Of a stretch of DNA of 64,000 nucleotides, positions 10,501 through 18,356 are shown one piece after another. The notes under the pieces are model-generated. The model searched no databases. It worked only from the letters and a program-made list of their open reading frames with translations, and was not told the origin of the DNA. Source of the DNA: JBLIRR01 sp049472395. Its GTDB lineage: Bacteria > SZUA-182 > DTGQ01 > JBLIRR01. The position numbers were made by a program, and so were the translations under genes. Within the stretch, counting starts at the first letter, position 1. Each line of letters begins with the position of its first letter. The stretch spans positions 91,117 to 155,116 of the forward strand of contig JBLIRR010000011.1 in the NCBI GenBank assembly GCA_049472395.1. The letters run 5' to 3'.

Positions 10501-11055
10501 CTGCTAGGAAAAAAACAACACGGTCATATAAACGCAATTGGTTTTGATTTATATTGTGATCTCATAAAAGAGGTAATGGCACAACTCAAGGGAGAGCCCG
10601 CACCTGAGATTTCAAAGATTGAAATTAACCTTAACCTGGAATCCTACTTGCCTGATGATTATATACACAATATAAACCAGCGGTTAAGTATCTACAAACG
10701 GCTTTCCATGATAGATGATTCTCAACTGTTGCAAAATATTGAGGATGAATTAAAAGATATCTATGGACCATTGCCACAGCCAGCGAAAACGCTCTTACAG
10801 ATAATTGAGATAAAAATCTTGGGCAGACATCTTGGGATACATAAGATTGAGCGACAGGGGAAAATAATTCAATTTATATTTTCCGATAAAGATACTAAGA
10901 TGGGGGAGAAAATAGTCGAGATAGTAGCTCAATATAAAGATCTCTTGCTCTTAAATCCTCCTGATATTGTGTATTTGATTTTAAAAGAAAAATCTGAAAA
11001 AATAGATATTTTCAGACAAATTAAATGGCTTTTTTATGAACTTACGACTCATTAA
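7567..11055 (+). CDS. mfd: Transcription-repair coupling factor Mfd
   Basis: 1162-residue ATPase that removes RNA polymerase stalled at lesions and recruits UvrA, the family's normal size. Visible in order: an N-terminal UvrB-like region, the CarD-like RNA-polymerase interaction domain beginning near residue 498 (DDYIVHVDHGIGRYRG), a RecG-like helicase with Walker A GDVGYGKTE near 650, DEEH box near 750, SATPIPRTL, and the QLRGRIGRG motif, then the C-terminal TRCF domain. The ATG follows the ugd stop with no gap, and GGAAG inside the end of ugd can serve as its ribosome site. Its 3' end overlaps the next gene by 20 bp. Confidence 0.98.
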   Translation: MYLTPVLWAIEQKCTRIIVEGLKDWVQDLLLCHLRSKLQHNFLIIVPTQREVEQTVSNLNLLAPDYTVYPYPTREILPYEELSPDPEIISQRMSCLQGLLYQKGLIIVAGIRAAMDKLMPRSILGRCTGYYEVSESINREELISDLQGWGYERADLVCEKGQFSVRGAIIDLFLPDWEYGCRFEFFGDEITSIREFDPASQRSLNEKKDVVILPVRECILNKERKENLIKKLEENFCSQLPYKRSCAQVIQKVQESGYFPGIEYYLPYIYPHMESLWDYLSSDALVIIKDKEKVEEIAEEYEQEIRDRFYKMQQHTIPYPAPEENFYLSSSIQSLITKNQHCIFAQFLENKKSSEDTKIFSYHQHPTMDLLFKEKITPHKNKFFSAFTEKLKEWQRENYRIILMCLTESQAERLRQILDEFNIGATMLKTFPLPEIEGLPVHPVPIRICVGDLSSGFYVDFMKLVIVPEAEIFGQKHRVPTIKFRRSSKHLLSDFNELNIDDYIVHVDHGIGRYRGLTRLKVGDMSGDFLLLEYKGGDKLYVPSANLELIQKYTGSSGATLSLDKLGGTTWARTKDRVKKAIEDIAQDLLELYAKREIAEGIKFPPDDTWQREFDASFEYEETPDQMRTIIEVKKDMESSRPMDRLVCGDVGYGKTEIAMRAAFKAVMAHYQVAIIAPTTLLVQQHFQTFTDRFSTYPVRIEMLSRFVFPKLQKQITDELKQGKVDIVIGTHKLLQKNIRFHNLGILIIDEEHRFGVKHKERLKQLRYQVDVLTLSATPIPRTLYMSTVGVRDMSLIETPPQDRLPISTYIIRFENEIIIQGCQRELDRGGQIFFVHNRVESIYTMASFIRRIIPHARVGIAHGQMVVRELEKIMLDFTHQKYDILVCTSIIESGLDIPTVNTIFINRADCFGLAQLYQLRGRIGRGSHRAYAYLLVPSGGSLTDEAKKRLAAMEELSELGSGFRLAARDLEIRGAGNLLGKKQHGHINAIGFDLYCDLIKEVMAQLKGEPAPEISKIEINLNLESYLPDDYIHNINQRLSIYKRLSMIDDSQLLQNIEDELKDIYGPLPQPAKTLLQIIEIKILGRHLGIHKIERQGKIIQFIFSDKDTKMGEKIVEIVAQYKDLLLLNPPDIVYLILKEKSEKIDIFRQIKWLFYELTTH

Positions 11056-11977
11056 ATATTTTATTGCATTCATCATAGTTGTGCTCCTTGCAGGATGCAA
11101 CAAATCTCCGCAGGATCACAGCAATGTGGTCGTTGCTGTTGTCAATAATCATCCTCTCTATTTAAAAGATGTGAATTCGTATCTCACGAGAAATGATAAT
11201 GAACGTGATACCCCTCTGTTCGATCTGCAAGACACATCCAAGATACTTAAAAAAGAGCTTTTGACTCTTTTAATTGATAATGAGCTTCTCTATCAGGAAG
11301 CACAGAGAAAAGGTATTAGAGTAAGCGATGAGGAGTTTGAAAAATTTTTATCCGGGTTTAGAATAAAAAGTAGTGACGTAACCAAAGAACATCTTTCTGG
11401 TCTCACATTTGAGGAATGGCGAGATAAAACAAGAAAATCATTTATGATTCGAAAATTAATTAATAGCGTAGTGTCTGATAAAGTTATTGTCACGAAGCAA
11501 GAAATATATGATTATTTTCGGGCTCATGCTGATGAATTGGGAGCGAAAAAACAGGTAAGGGCACGTCAAATCATAGTTGATTCAGAAATAAAGGCCAGAG
11601 AAATACTGGCACAATTAAAAAAGGGGTATAACTTTGAAGCGTTGGCACGGGAAGTATCCTTAAGTCCGGACAGCATAAGTGGCGGAGATTTAGGCCGATT
11701 CTCCGAAGGACAGATGCCCCCTGAATTTGATGAAGCCATCTTTAACCTGAAAGTAAATGAAATTAGTGATGTTATTCGCTCTGACTATGGTTATCATATT
11801 TTCCAACTATTGGAGGTCTATAATCCAAAGCCTCCGAGCTTAGAGGATTCTATGCCTACAATCAAGGAGATTCTCATGCAGAGAAAAAGAGATGAAGCCT
11901 TTCAATCCTATTTAGATACCTTACACGCACACGCGACGATTAAAATCAACCCAAAAGCCCTATTTCCTCATGATTGA
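11036..11977 (+). CDS. Lipoprotein peptidyl-prolyl isomerase (PrsA/SurA-like parvulin)
   Basis: 313 residues. The N-terminus is a lipoprotein signal: a charged start, a hydrophobic stretch and a lipobox LLAGC at about 18-22. A SurA-N/trigger-type chaperone region follows, and a parvulin (PpiC) domain lies around 170-270 with the typical KKQVRARQIIV opening and GGDLGRFSEGQMPPEFDEA motif. It is probably a membrane-anchored periplasmic foldase for outer-membrane or secreted proteins. It overlaps mfd by 20 bp upstream and the SurA gene by 8 bp downstream if that gene starts at 11970. The tandem with SurA resembles the mfd-PPIase-SurA order of Desulfobacterota. Confidence 0.85.
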   Translation: MNLRLIKYFIAFIIVVLLAGCNKSPQDHSNVVVAVVNNHPLYLKDVNSYLTRNDNERDTPLFDLQDTSKILKKELLTLLIDNELLYQEAQRKGIRVSDEEFEKFLSGFRIKSSDVTKEHLSGLTFEEWRDKTRKSFMIRKLINSVVSDKVIVTKQEIYDYFRAHADELGAKKQVRARQIIVDSEIKAREILAQLKKGYNFEALAREVSLSPDSISGGDLGRFSEGQMPPEFDEAIFNLKVNEISDVIRSDYGYHIFQLLEVYNPKPPSLEDSMPTIKEILMQRKRDEAFQSYLDTLHAHATIKINPKALFPHD

Positions 11978-12890
11978 TCAATTGGATAAGGCTATGAAGC
12001 GATGTATAAAAAAATTTATCGTTTTTCTCCTCCTACCCCTTATTTTCTCATTTTTTCCAAAGGTTGAGGCTAAAATGTTGGATCGAATTGTCGCTATTGT
12101 GGAAGATGATATTATTCTTCAAAGTGACCTCGACCGCATAGAGTTAGGAAGTGAAACAGATGCGTTAAACGACCTTATTGAACAAAAACTGCTCTTTAAA
12201 AAAGCGCAAGAGTGGAATATCATCCCCTCAAAAAAGCAGATTGATGAATATATAAACAATATTAAATTGCAAAACAATCTGCAGGATGATGCGGCACTAG
12301 AAAATTACTTAACTATACAAGATATGAGTCTTGACGATCTCAGGGATCACATCAGGAAGGATGTTACTCTCCTCAGGGTAAAACAGAGGATCTTTGCAAA
12401 GAGCACCCCTCCAAGCGAGGATGAAGTTAAAGAATATTACAGAACGCGATGGGAGGGAGAAAAAGGAGGTGAAAAAGTACGTGTGGCCCACATTCTCCTT
12501 GATGAAAAGGATAAGGAATTAGCCCCAAAGATAATCAATGAGTATAAAAATGGCGTATCTTTTCATAAACTTGTGTCTCTGTATAGCAAAGATACGCTCA
12601 CGATCTCATCCGGAGGAGATCTGGGATATTTGGATATTGACAAGCTCGTGCCGCAATTTAAAGCTGCGGTCGCGGGCAGGGCGCCAGGGGATATAATAGG
12701 TCCGATCAAGACATCCTCAGGATATCATATATTAAAGATAGTTGAACATAAACCTGCGGGATTGTCACGTGACTCTGAGGTATGGACTCATATAGAAGAG
12801 ATATTGTGGGAAGAGAAGAGGACTGCCTATTTTCGAAAATGGGTAGAGGACCTAAAAAAAATCTCATATATAAAAATCAATGTATTATGA
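11970..12890 (+). CDS. surA: SurA-type periplasmic chaperone / peptidyl-prolyl isomerase
   Basis: 306 residues with a Sec signal peptide followed by the SurA N-terminal motif (LDRIVAIVEDDIILQSDL) and one parvulin domain (VRAHILL-type start, ISSGGDLGYLDIDKLVPQF). SurA escorts outer-membrane proteins across the periplasm. ATG 11970 overlaps the previous gene; an internal ATG at 11994 gives a cleaner signal peptide (MKRCIKKFIVFLLLPL) and may be the real start. It has one parvulin domain, where E. coli SurA has two. The stop overlaps the start of the S4 gene (ATGA). Confidence 0.85.
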   Translation: MIDQLDKAMKRCIKKFIVFLLLPLIFSFFPKVEAKMLDRIVAIVEDDIILQSDLDRIELGSETDALNDLIEQKLLFKKAQEWNIIPSKKQIDEYINNIKLQNNLQDDAALENYLTIQDMSLDDLRDHIRKDVTLLRVKQRIFAKSTPPSEDEVKEYYRTRWEGEKGGEKVRVAHILLDEKDKELAPKIINEYKNGVSFHKLVSLYSKDTLTISSGGDLGYLDIDKLVPQFKAAVAGRAPGDIIGPIKTSSGYHILKIVEHKPAGLSRDSEVWTHIEEILWEEKRTAYFRKWVEDLKKISYIKINVL

Positions 12891-13162
12891 GATTAGATTT
12901 TTTTTTGAAGGTGAGTCGTTTAATCAAAAGACGAACATGTGCAAAAGAATATTGTCAAAAAGGCTGGATAGAAGTAAACGAACGACAAGGAAAACCAGGG
13001 ACCATGGTGAAGGTTGGCGACCTTATTACTCTTCATTTATGGGCACGCAGGCGAACAGTAAGGGTCCTCAAGCTACCCGAGAAAATCATTCCTAAAAAGA
13101 ATATGTCTGACCTTTATGAAATAATAGAGGATAAAAAGGAGAATACAGATGCCGATATATGA
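12887..13162 (+). CDS. S4-domain RNA-binding protein (Hsp15-like)
   Basis: 91 residues. The whole N-terminal part is an S4 fold: MRLDFFLKVSRLIKRRT, a CQKGWIEVNE segment and VKVGDLITLHLW, with a basic lysine-rich tail. S4 proteins of this size (Hsp15/RqcP family) bind rRNA or stalled 50S subunits. ATG 12887 was chosen because the S4 fold begins there and overlaps the surA stop by 4 bp; a longer reading frame upstream lies inside surA. It overlaps fmdB by 14 bp. The role in ribosome rescue is family-based inference. Confidence 0.8.
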   Translation: MRLDFFLKVSRLIKRRTCAKEYCQKGWIEVNERQGKPGTMVKVGDLITLHLWARRRTVRVLKLPEKIIPKKNMSDLYEIIEDKKENTDADI

Positions 13163-13499
13163 ATATAAATGCCGCACATGCAATAAAAAATCAACATTTA
13201 TTACCTATAGCATTAGTCAGCCGGTTGAAAAAGAATGTCAACACTGTGGGAGTGGGGATCTTATTAAGCTCATCTCCAGAGTGCGAATGATACAGTCTGA
13301 AGAAAGCCGCCTTGAAAAACTCGCAGATCCCTCCAACCTTGCGGGTTTAGATGAAAATGATCCTAAAAGCATGGCCAAATTTATGAAAAAAATGGGGAGA
13401 GAGATGGGGGAGGAAATTGATAATGATGAAATCGATCAAATGGTTGAAGAAAGCATGCAGGGTGAGGGGGCAGGATCAGATGAGGGTCCGGGGCTTTAA
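13149..13499 (+). CDS. FmdB-family zinc ribbon protein
   Basis: 116 residues. The N-terminus MPIYEYKCRTCNKK begins the FmdB putative regulatory zinc ribbon, with cysteine pairs CRTC and CQHC spaced as expected for one zinc ion. The remainder is acidic and probably disordered, ending GEGAGSDEGPGL. The family occurs widely as small proteins of unknown exact function. It ends the ugd-mfd-surA transcript; 62 bp separate it from the convergent ABC permease, and I see no clear terminator hairpin there. Confidence 0.85.
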   Translation: MPIYEYKCRTCNKKSTFITYSISQPVEKECQHCGSGDLIKLISRVRMIQSEESRLEKLADPSNLAGLDENDPKSMAKFMKKMGREMGEEIDNDEIDQMVEESMQGEGAGSDEGPGL

Positions 13500-13561
13500 G
13501 CGTAAAAGTTAATCTTGAAAAAGAAGGGAAATTGATAGCAGACGCGGATTTTTTCATTTCA

Positions 13562-14404
13562 TCATTTAATAGCTCCAACAGTAAAGCCAGCAATAAAGCG
13601 ATCAAGAAAAAATGTATACAGAATGGCAATTGGAATGCTCGGGATGAGTGCTCCTGCCATCAATGGCCCCCATCGGAAGACATCTCCTCTCACAAGCTCG
13701 GTAGGAACACCTATACTCACTGTTTTTTGGGCTGAAACAGATATAAAAGCCAACGCATAAATGAATTCATGCATCGTAAGTGTAAAGGTGAAAATTACGA
13801 CGGTAAGCAGCCCTGACAAAGAGAGAGGAAGTACCACCTTCATCATAGCGCCAACGCGACTATACCCATCGACCATGGCCTGTTCTTCAATGTCCTTAGG
13901 GATAGATTTGAAAAATCCCATTAAAAGCCAGGTACAAAAAGGTATAGTGAATGTAGGATAAATCAAGATAAGGGACCATCTTGATTCATGAAGCCCAATG
14001 AAAGCGATAAGTCGTGAAAGGGGAATAAATAAGAGAGTCGGTGGAATCAAATATGTTAAAAATATGCCAATTCCCAAATTCTCTCCCCATCGTCCTGCCC
14101 AGCGTGCCAAGCAATAAGCCGCCGGGACCGCAAATAATAGGGTGATCCCCACAACCATTACACCAATAAAAAGCGTATTGACAAGATATTTAATAAATAA
14201 TGTATCGAAAAATAGCAGGTGGAGATGTTCGAGTGTAGGAAGCTCATTGAGAAGAAAAGGATTATTTGCCGGATTGAATAAATCATGATCTCGCTTGAAC
14301 ATGGTGATCAACATCCAAAAAAAAGGAGATGCGCTAAATAGAGTAAAACAAATAACAACAGTATAAAATGAAGTCTTCGAATATATGTTTTTTAATTTTC
14401 TCAT
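13562..14404 (-). CDS. CUT1 sugar ABC transporter permease, MalG type
   Basis: 280 residues with about six membrane segments and the EAA loop that contacts the ATPase (EEQAMVDGYSRVGAMMKVVLPLS-type segment near 190-210). MalG-like permeases pair with a MalF-like partner, encoded immediately upstream with touching ends at 14404. The C-terminal FIAGFTVGAIK resembles the MalG terminus. Substrate class is inferred as a carbohydrate or polyol from the CUT1 architecture. Confidence 0.9.
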   Translation of the reverse strand: MRKLKNIYSKTSFYTVVICFTLFSASPFFWMLITMFKRDHDLFNPANNPFLLNELPTLEHLHLLFFDTLFIKYLVNTLFIGVMVVGITLLFAVPAAYCLARWAGRWGENLGIGIFLTYLIPPTLLFIPLSRLIAFIGLHESRWSLILIYPTFTIPFCTWLLMGFFKSIPKDIEEQAMVDGYSRVGAMMKVVLPLSLSGLLTVVIFTFTLTMHEFIYALAFISVSAQKTVSIGVPTELVRGDVFRWGPLMAGALIPSIPIAILYTFFLDRFIAGFTVGAIK

Positions 14405-15348
14405 TATGTGACCTCAGCCCGACGGGCTATTCGAAGTATGAGAATGGATACGCCTGCCAATATTGGCAAGAAGAATAAGGCAATTGCTGCGCCCTGAGCC
14501 AAGTCTCCCGCTTCGATGCCTTTAAAAAAGGCCCAACTTGCAAGAACTTGGGTACTGTGCACGGGTCCTCCTCTCGTTAACACATACACAACTGTCATGT
14601 CAGTAAAAGTGAAAATAACGCCAAAGAGCAATGCGATATTTATAATCGGGAGCATCATTGGAATAATAATATGGAAGAGGCGGCGCCAAAAACCAGCACC
14701 ATCAATCTCGGCAGCATCAAGAATATCTTGAGGAATAGCGCTTAGTCCGCCTAATAAGATAACTGTGGCTAAAGGCAGCATTCGCCAGGTATGCACAAGA
14801 ATAACCGATGTCATTGCCAGCCCAGGCATTCCGAGCCAATAGAGATTTGAATTACAACCGAAAATGGAATGTGGTGCACCAAGAAGTCCCATTTGTCGCA
14901 ATATCCAATCAATAGGACTAAATATTGAGTCAAGCATCCACATCCACCCTATTGTTCCCAAGGAAATTGGTGCTGTCCACGGGAGTAAAATAAGAAATCG
15001 TACAAGCCATTTTCCGCGAAAATCTTTCATAAGAATTAACGCAAGGGCTTTAGAAAGTACCAACACAAGAGCTTGCGAAACCAACACGAAGATAAAAGTG
15101 TTTTTAAGCGCTTTTCTGAAGATAGGATCTTGCATCACAGCCTGAAAGTTTCTCAAACCCACAAATTTAATGCTCATATCTCCTGTAGTTGCCCCACTGA
15201 GGCTATATAAAATGGCAAGAATTAATGGGAATCCGACGAATGCTACAATATAGATGATAGCCGGAGCGAGCATCAGCAAGGCGAGCACGCGCTCATTATC
15301 CCAGATATTTCTTAAACCGACATAATTCTTATCTGTAATAATTTCCAT
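14404..15348 (-). CDS. CUT1 sugar ABC transporter permease, MalF type
   Basis: 314 residues with six predicted membrane segments; the first follows a cytosolic stretch ending near residue 22. The EAA loop reads DILDAAEIDGAGFWRRLFHI (about 215-235), as in MalF/UgpA proteins. It lacks the long periplasmic P2 loop of E. coli MalF, so it is closer to the shorter UgpA-like permeases. The gene touches the MalG-type permease downstream and lies 2 bp after the ATPase gene, so the three are surely one transcript. Confidence 0.9.
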   Translation of the reverse strand: MEIITDKNYVGLRNIWDNERVLALLMLAPAIIYIVAFVGFPLILAILYSLSGATTGDMSIKFVGLRNFQAVMQDPIFRKALKNTFIFVLVSQALVLVLSKALALILMKDFRGKWLVRFLILLPWTAPISLGTIGWMWMLDSIFSPIDWILRQMGLLGAPHSIFGCNSNLYWLGMPGLAMTSVILVHTWRMLPLATVILLGGLSAIPQDILDAAEIDGAGFWRRLFHIIIPMMLPIINIALLFGVIFTFTDMTVVYVLTRGGPVHSTQVLASWAFFKGIEAGDLAQGAAIALFFLPILAGVSILILRIARRAEVT

Positions 15349-15350
15349 AT

Positions 15351-16409
15351 TTATGCCCTCAACGGCAATTTTTCTCCAATCTTCTTTTTTTCAATCTTAA
15401 GGCCGGTTTTCGGATCAAAAAAATTAATCTCCTCCCTTGGTACCATGAATTTATAGGTTTTTCCCGATGCAATCGGAATAGTGACATTGACTGCCAGTTT
15501 GGCTATTATGTGTTGATGATTAAAGCGCGATCCGATATTCCCGTAAATGAGGAGGTCCGAACCTAAATCCTCTATCCAGGAAACTGCAAACTCGAAATAC
15601 TCGAGATCATCATGCATAGTACCATTCGCTTCTGATGGCATAAAAACTTCCGGACGAAAACCAAAAAGAACATTATCATCCTTAATAAGATTCATTGGAG
15701 GACATCCGACGAAAGTTGCCACAAAGGTATCGGCCGGCTCATGATAGACCTCGCGGGGTGTGCCGACCTGCCTTATACGCCCTTCACTCATCACTACAAT
15801 ACGTGTCCCCATCCCCATGGCTTCGATTTGATCATGGGTCACATAAAGTGTAGTAATACCAATTCCTTTTTGAAGTTGTTGCAGTTCTTTGCGGGCATCC
15901 GCCCGAAGTTTCGCGTCGAGATTCGAAAGGGGCTCATCAAGCAAAAATATTTTCGGTTCACGCACCATGGCTCGTGCTAATGCGACCCGCTGTCTTTCGC
16001 CCCCAGAGAGTTCACGAGGTTTACGCGTGAGCAATTTTTCGATTTTAAACATTTTTGCAGCCCACTCTATCTTCTTCACAATATTTTTCTTATCCATTCT
16101 TTGCGCCTGTAAAGGGAAGGCAATATTCTTAAATACTGTCTTATGAGGATAGAGGGCGTAACTCTGAAATACCATAGCGATATTTCGTGTCCGAGGGGGC
16201 AGATCAGTGACATTCTTCTCATCAATAAATATACTTCCTGCGTTTGGCCTCTCAAGTCCGGCTATCATGCGTAATAATGTGGTTTTCCCACACCCTGATG
16301 GCCCTAAAAGGACAAGAAATTCTCCATCATTACAGGTTAAATCAACCTTATTAACAGCCGTAACATTATTATATTTTTTTATTAATGAGTTAATCTTTAC
16401 GATAGCCAT
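15351..16409 (-). CDS. Sugar ABC transporter ATP-binding protein (MalK/UgpC type)
   Basis: 352 residues. It has Walker A GPSGCGKTT near 37-45, Q-loop (MVFQSYALYPH), signature LSGGERQRVALARAM, Walker B FLLDEPLSNLDAKLR and the H-loop (THDQIEAM). A C-terminal regulatory TOBE-like domain of about 110 residues follows and contains FGFRPE. It energises the two permeases encoded directly downstream. A hairpin and a tandem repeat separate it from the binding-protein gene, as in many importer operons where the binding protein is made in excess. Confidence 0.93.
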   Translation of the reverse strand: MAIVKINSLIKKYNNVTAVNKVDLTCNDGEFLVLLGPSGCGKTTLLRMIAGLERPNAGSIFIDEKNVTDLPPRTRNIAMVFQSYALYPHKTVFKNIAFPLQAQRMDKKNIVKKIEWAAKMFKIEKLLTRKPRELSGGERQRVALARAMVREPKIFLLDEPLSNLDAKLRADARKELQQLQKGIGITTLYVTHDQIEAMGMGTRIVVMSEGRIRQVGTPREVYHEPADTFVATFVGCPPMNLIKDDNVLFGFRPEVFMPSEANGTMHDDLEYFEFAVSWIEDLGSDLLIYGNIGSRFNHQHIIAKLAVNVTIPIASGKTYKFMVPREEINFFDPKTGLKIEKKKIGEKLPLRA

Positions 16410-16462
16410 ACTTCTTCACTTTATGCTCTCTCATGTTATTTTTCTAAAAATGATGAAAAGAT

Positions 16463-16496
16463 TGCCTCCCTTGATATAAGAGCACCAAGGGAGGCA
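16463..16496. terminator. Intercistronic hairpin between binding-protein and ATPase genes
   Basis: A perfect 11-bp inverted repeat (TGCCTCCCTTG at 16463-16473 and its complement at 16486-16496) with a 12-base loop. On the minus strand it lies after the binding-protein stop and before the ATPase start. The bases that follow are T-rich (TCTTTTCATCATTTTT) but not a clean U-tract, so partial termination or 3'-end stabilisation of the binding-protein message is more likely than full termination. Confidence 0.75.
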
Positions 16497-16510
16497 TTTC
16501 GTCCCGGACT

Positions 16511-16597
16511 ATTGATATCTTTAGCGCATTGATATTTTTAGCACATTGATATTTTCGGGCTAATAATATCTTTTATGGCCATTGATCTTTCTAGGCC
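16511..16597. repeat. Tandem array of five degenerate 17-19 bp units
   Basis: Five consecutive units begin at 16511, 16528, 16545, 16562 and 16581. The clearest reads ATTGATATTTTTAGCAC; the first three and the fifth are 17 bases and the fourth is 19. Copies differ at several positions each. The array covers the end of the binding-protein gene (stop at 16591-16593) and the following spacer, next to the perfect hairpin. It could be slipped-strand duplication or part of the 3'-end control region; no function is shown. Confidence 0.7.
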
Positions 16598-18027
16598 ATT
16601 CCTCCTCCTCCAACAAGGCCTTTTTTTCGCCACTTATCGAAAATCATTTTAACAAGTGTTTCTCCTTGCTCTACAGCGAGTTTAGGTTTCATACCCCGGG
16701 CAACATTGGCCATCATATTCGGAAGAATAAAAGTCGAGAATATTTCACCGGTTGCAGGATTGGCTGGCCCTGGATGACCGATATTCGTGCTCCATTTTTC
16801 CGCATCTTTTAATACAGCGAGCTTCCCCTTTTCCTCGCCTTCAATACGGAACGGATCATCATCAAACCACGCATTGTGTAAGTCCCGCAAATTTTTTGCA
16901 CCCTTTATGGCTGCATAACCACGATTTCCTGATGGTATAGAAGCATCAAAATAGGCAGGAGAGTTATAAAGCTCACTATAATACATCGCCTGATCATAAT
17001 TTTCCACAAGTGTTAAAAGGAAATTTTTCGCCGTGTCCACATTTTTGGAATGTTTCGGAATAATATAGTTATAAATTACATGCTCGGAGCTCCAACGCGA
17101 TCCTCTTGGGCCTTGCAAGGGAGGAACAAAATAAACATCCTTTGCTATTTCCGGCACCTGTCTCTGGGCAGAGCGATAGGCAGAAATAGAATTGAGTATA
17201 TAAGAGGCTTTCCCGGCGATGAGGGATTGATTATTAGATACTGCTCCCCAAGCAAAGACTTCAGGTGTCATAGATTCTTTAAACAGCTTCGCCATAAGTT
17301 CTAATGCCTGGATTGTGCGCTCATTATTAATAACTACGTTTTCATTTTTATCTTGTACACTGGTATCAAAAGACCACAAGAGAGCCCGCGATGCCATATT
17401 CGAATCGAGCTCTTGGGACAATCCAATGCCGAGTTGGACACCATGGTCCTTTTTAATCTTACTCCCATAGGAAATTAAATCTTCCCAAGTGGCTGGGCCA
17501 TTGGGCTTGCCAACCTTTGCCCACAGGCTTTTCCGGTAGTCTCCGGGATCAATGACCCACCCATGGCAAAAACTATAAAACTTATTCGTATGAGGATTAA
17601 AAGAACTTCGTATGCAGAGGGGATGTTGCTTGCCAAATCTCCTTTCAGCTTCCTTATTCACATCAGTTAAATCATGCACACTCGGCTCAAATTGTGAGGG
17701 GGGAGAAATCCACTCAATTAAATCATGCCCTCCTCCTGCTGCTATTTCGGCAGCTGTTCGAGTTGGAATTTCCGCTAGATTAATGTGGTCAACTGTTACC
17801 GCGATATTATTTTCTTTTCCCCATTTTTGTGTAAAATTATCAAACCACTCTTTGTCATAACGAGGTACAAAGTGTGACCATTGAAGGATCTTAAGCTCTT
17901 TTTTCGCCGCAAAAGCCTTTCTCGGAAGGATGCCGGGGCCGAAGCTCATTGCTAACGCTCCAGCGCCTATGGTTTTGCCAAAAGTTTTAATAAAATCTCG
18001 TCTTGTTATATCTTTGTCCTTAATCAT
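16591..18027 (-). CDS. Tat-exported sugar ABC transporter substrate-binding protein
   Basis: 478 residues. The N-terminus carries a twin-arginine signal (TRRDFIKTFG, then a hydrophobic stretch ending near AFA at about 38-40), suggesting export in folded form. The mature part resembles family 1 extracellular solute-binding proteins, with ILQWSHFVPRYDKEW at its start. The gene heads the importer operon, and a strong SD (AGGAGG) precedes ATG 18027. The extreme C-terminus is glycine-rich (GLVGGGGMA). The ligand cannot be told from sequence; a sugar or sugar alcohol is inferred from the transporter class. Confidence 0.88.
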   Translation of the reverse strand: MIKDKDITRRDFIKTFGKTIGAGALAMSFGPGILPRKAFAAKKELKILQWSHFVPRYDKEWFDNFTQKWGKENNIAVTVDHINLAEIPTRTAAEIAAGGGHDLIEWISPPSQFEPSVHDLTDVNKEAERRFGKQHPLCIRSSFNPHTNKFYSFCHGWVIDPGDYRKSLWAKVGKPNGPATWEDLISYGSKIKKDHGVQLGIGLSQELDSNMASRALLWSFDTSVQDKNENVVINNERTIQALELMAKLFKESMTPEVFAWGAVSNNQSLIAGKASYILNSISAYRSAQRQVPEIAKDVYFVPPLQGPRGSRWSSEHVIYNYIIPKHSKNVDTAKNFLLTLVENYDQAMYYSELYNSPAYFDASIPSGNRGYAAIKGAKNLRDLHNAWFDDDPFRIEGEEKGKLAVLKDAEKWSTNIGHPGPANPATGEIFSTFILPNMMANVARGMKPKLAVEQGETLVKMIFDKWRKKGLVGGGGMA

Positions 18028-18356
18028 TTGCCCTCCTCACAAAAAGCCCCTCCTTGATTATATATTTTTACTCATATTCCATACTTTTGAAAATGAAGCA
18101 TCCCACCCCCTTTCTTTGTACTTAGAGGTAACATAATAAACTTTATTTTACTTATTAATGTTTATTTATATTTAAAGACATAATCAATTCTTTTTAATCG
18201 TGAAGATTATATATAGAAAATAGAGAAAAGTAAAATTAATTTTTAATAAAAATTCCTGTCTTGTTGTCTATCAAACAAATACCTCATTTTTCCGATATAG
18301 ATAATAAGCATTATAAATATTAATAAACAACAAAAATAAATAGAACATATAACAGA
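18028..18356. other. 329-bp AT-rich divergent intergenic region
   Basis: This gap separates the start of the ABC importer operon (minus) from the SUMF1-like gene (plus), so it should hold two divergent promoters. I see an AGGAGG ribosome site for the importer beside 18031-18036, but no convincing -35/-10 pair, operator palindrome, small RNA or tRNA. It is the longest gene-free stretch in the window. Confidence 0.6.
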
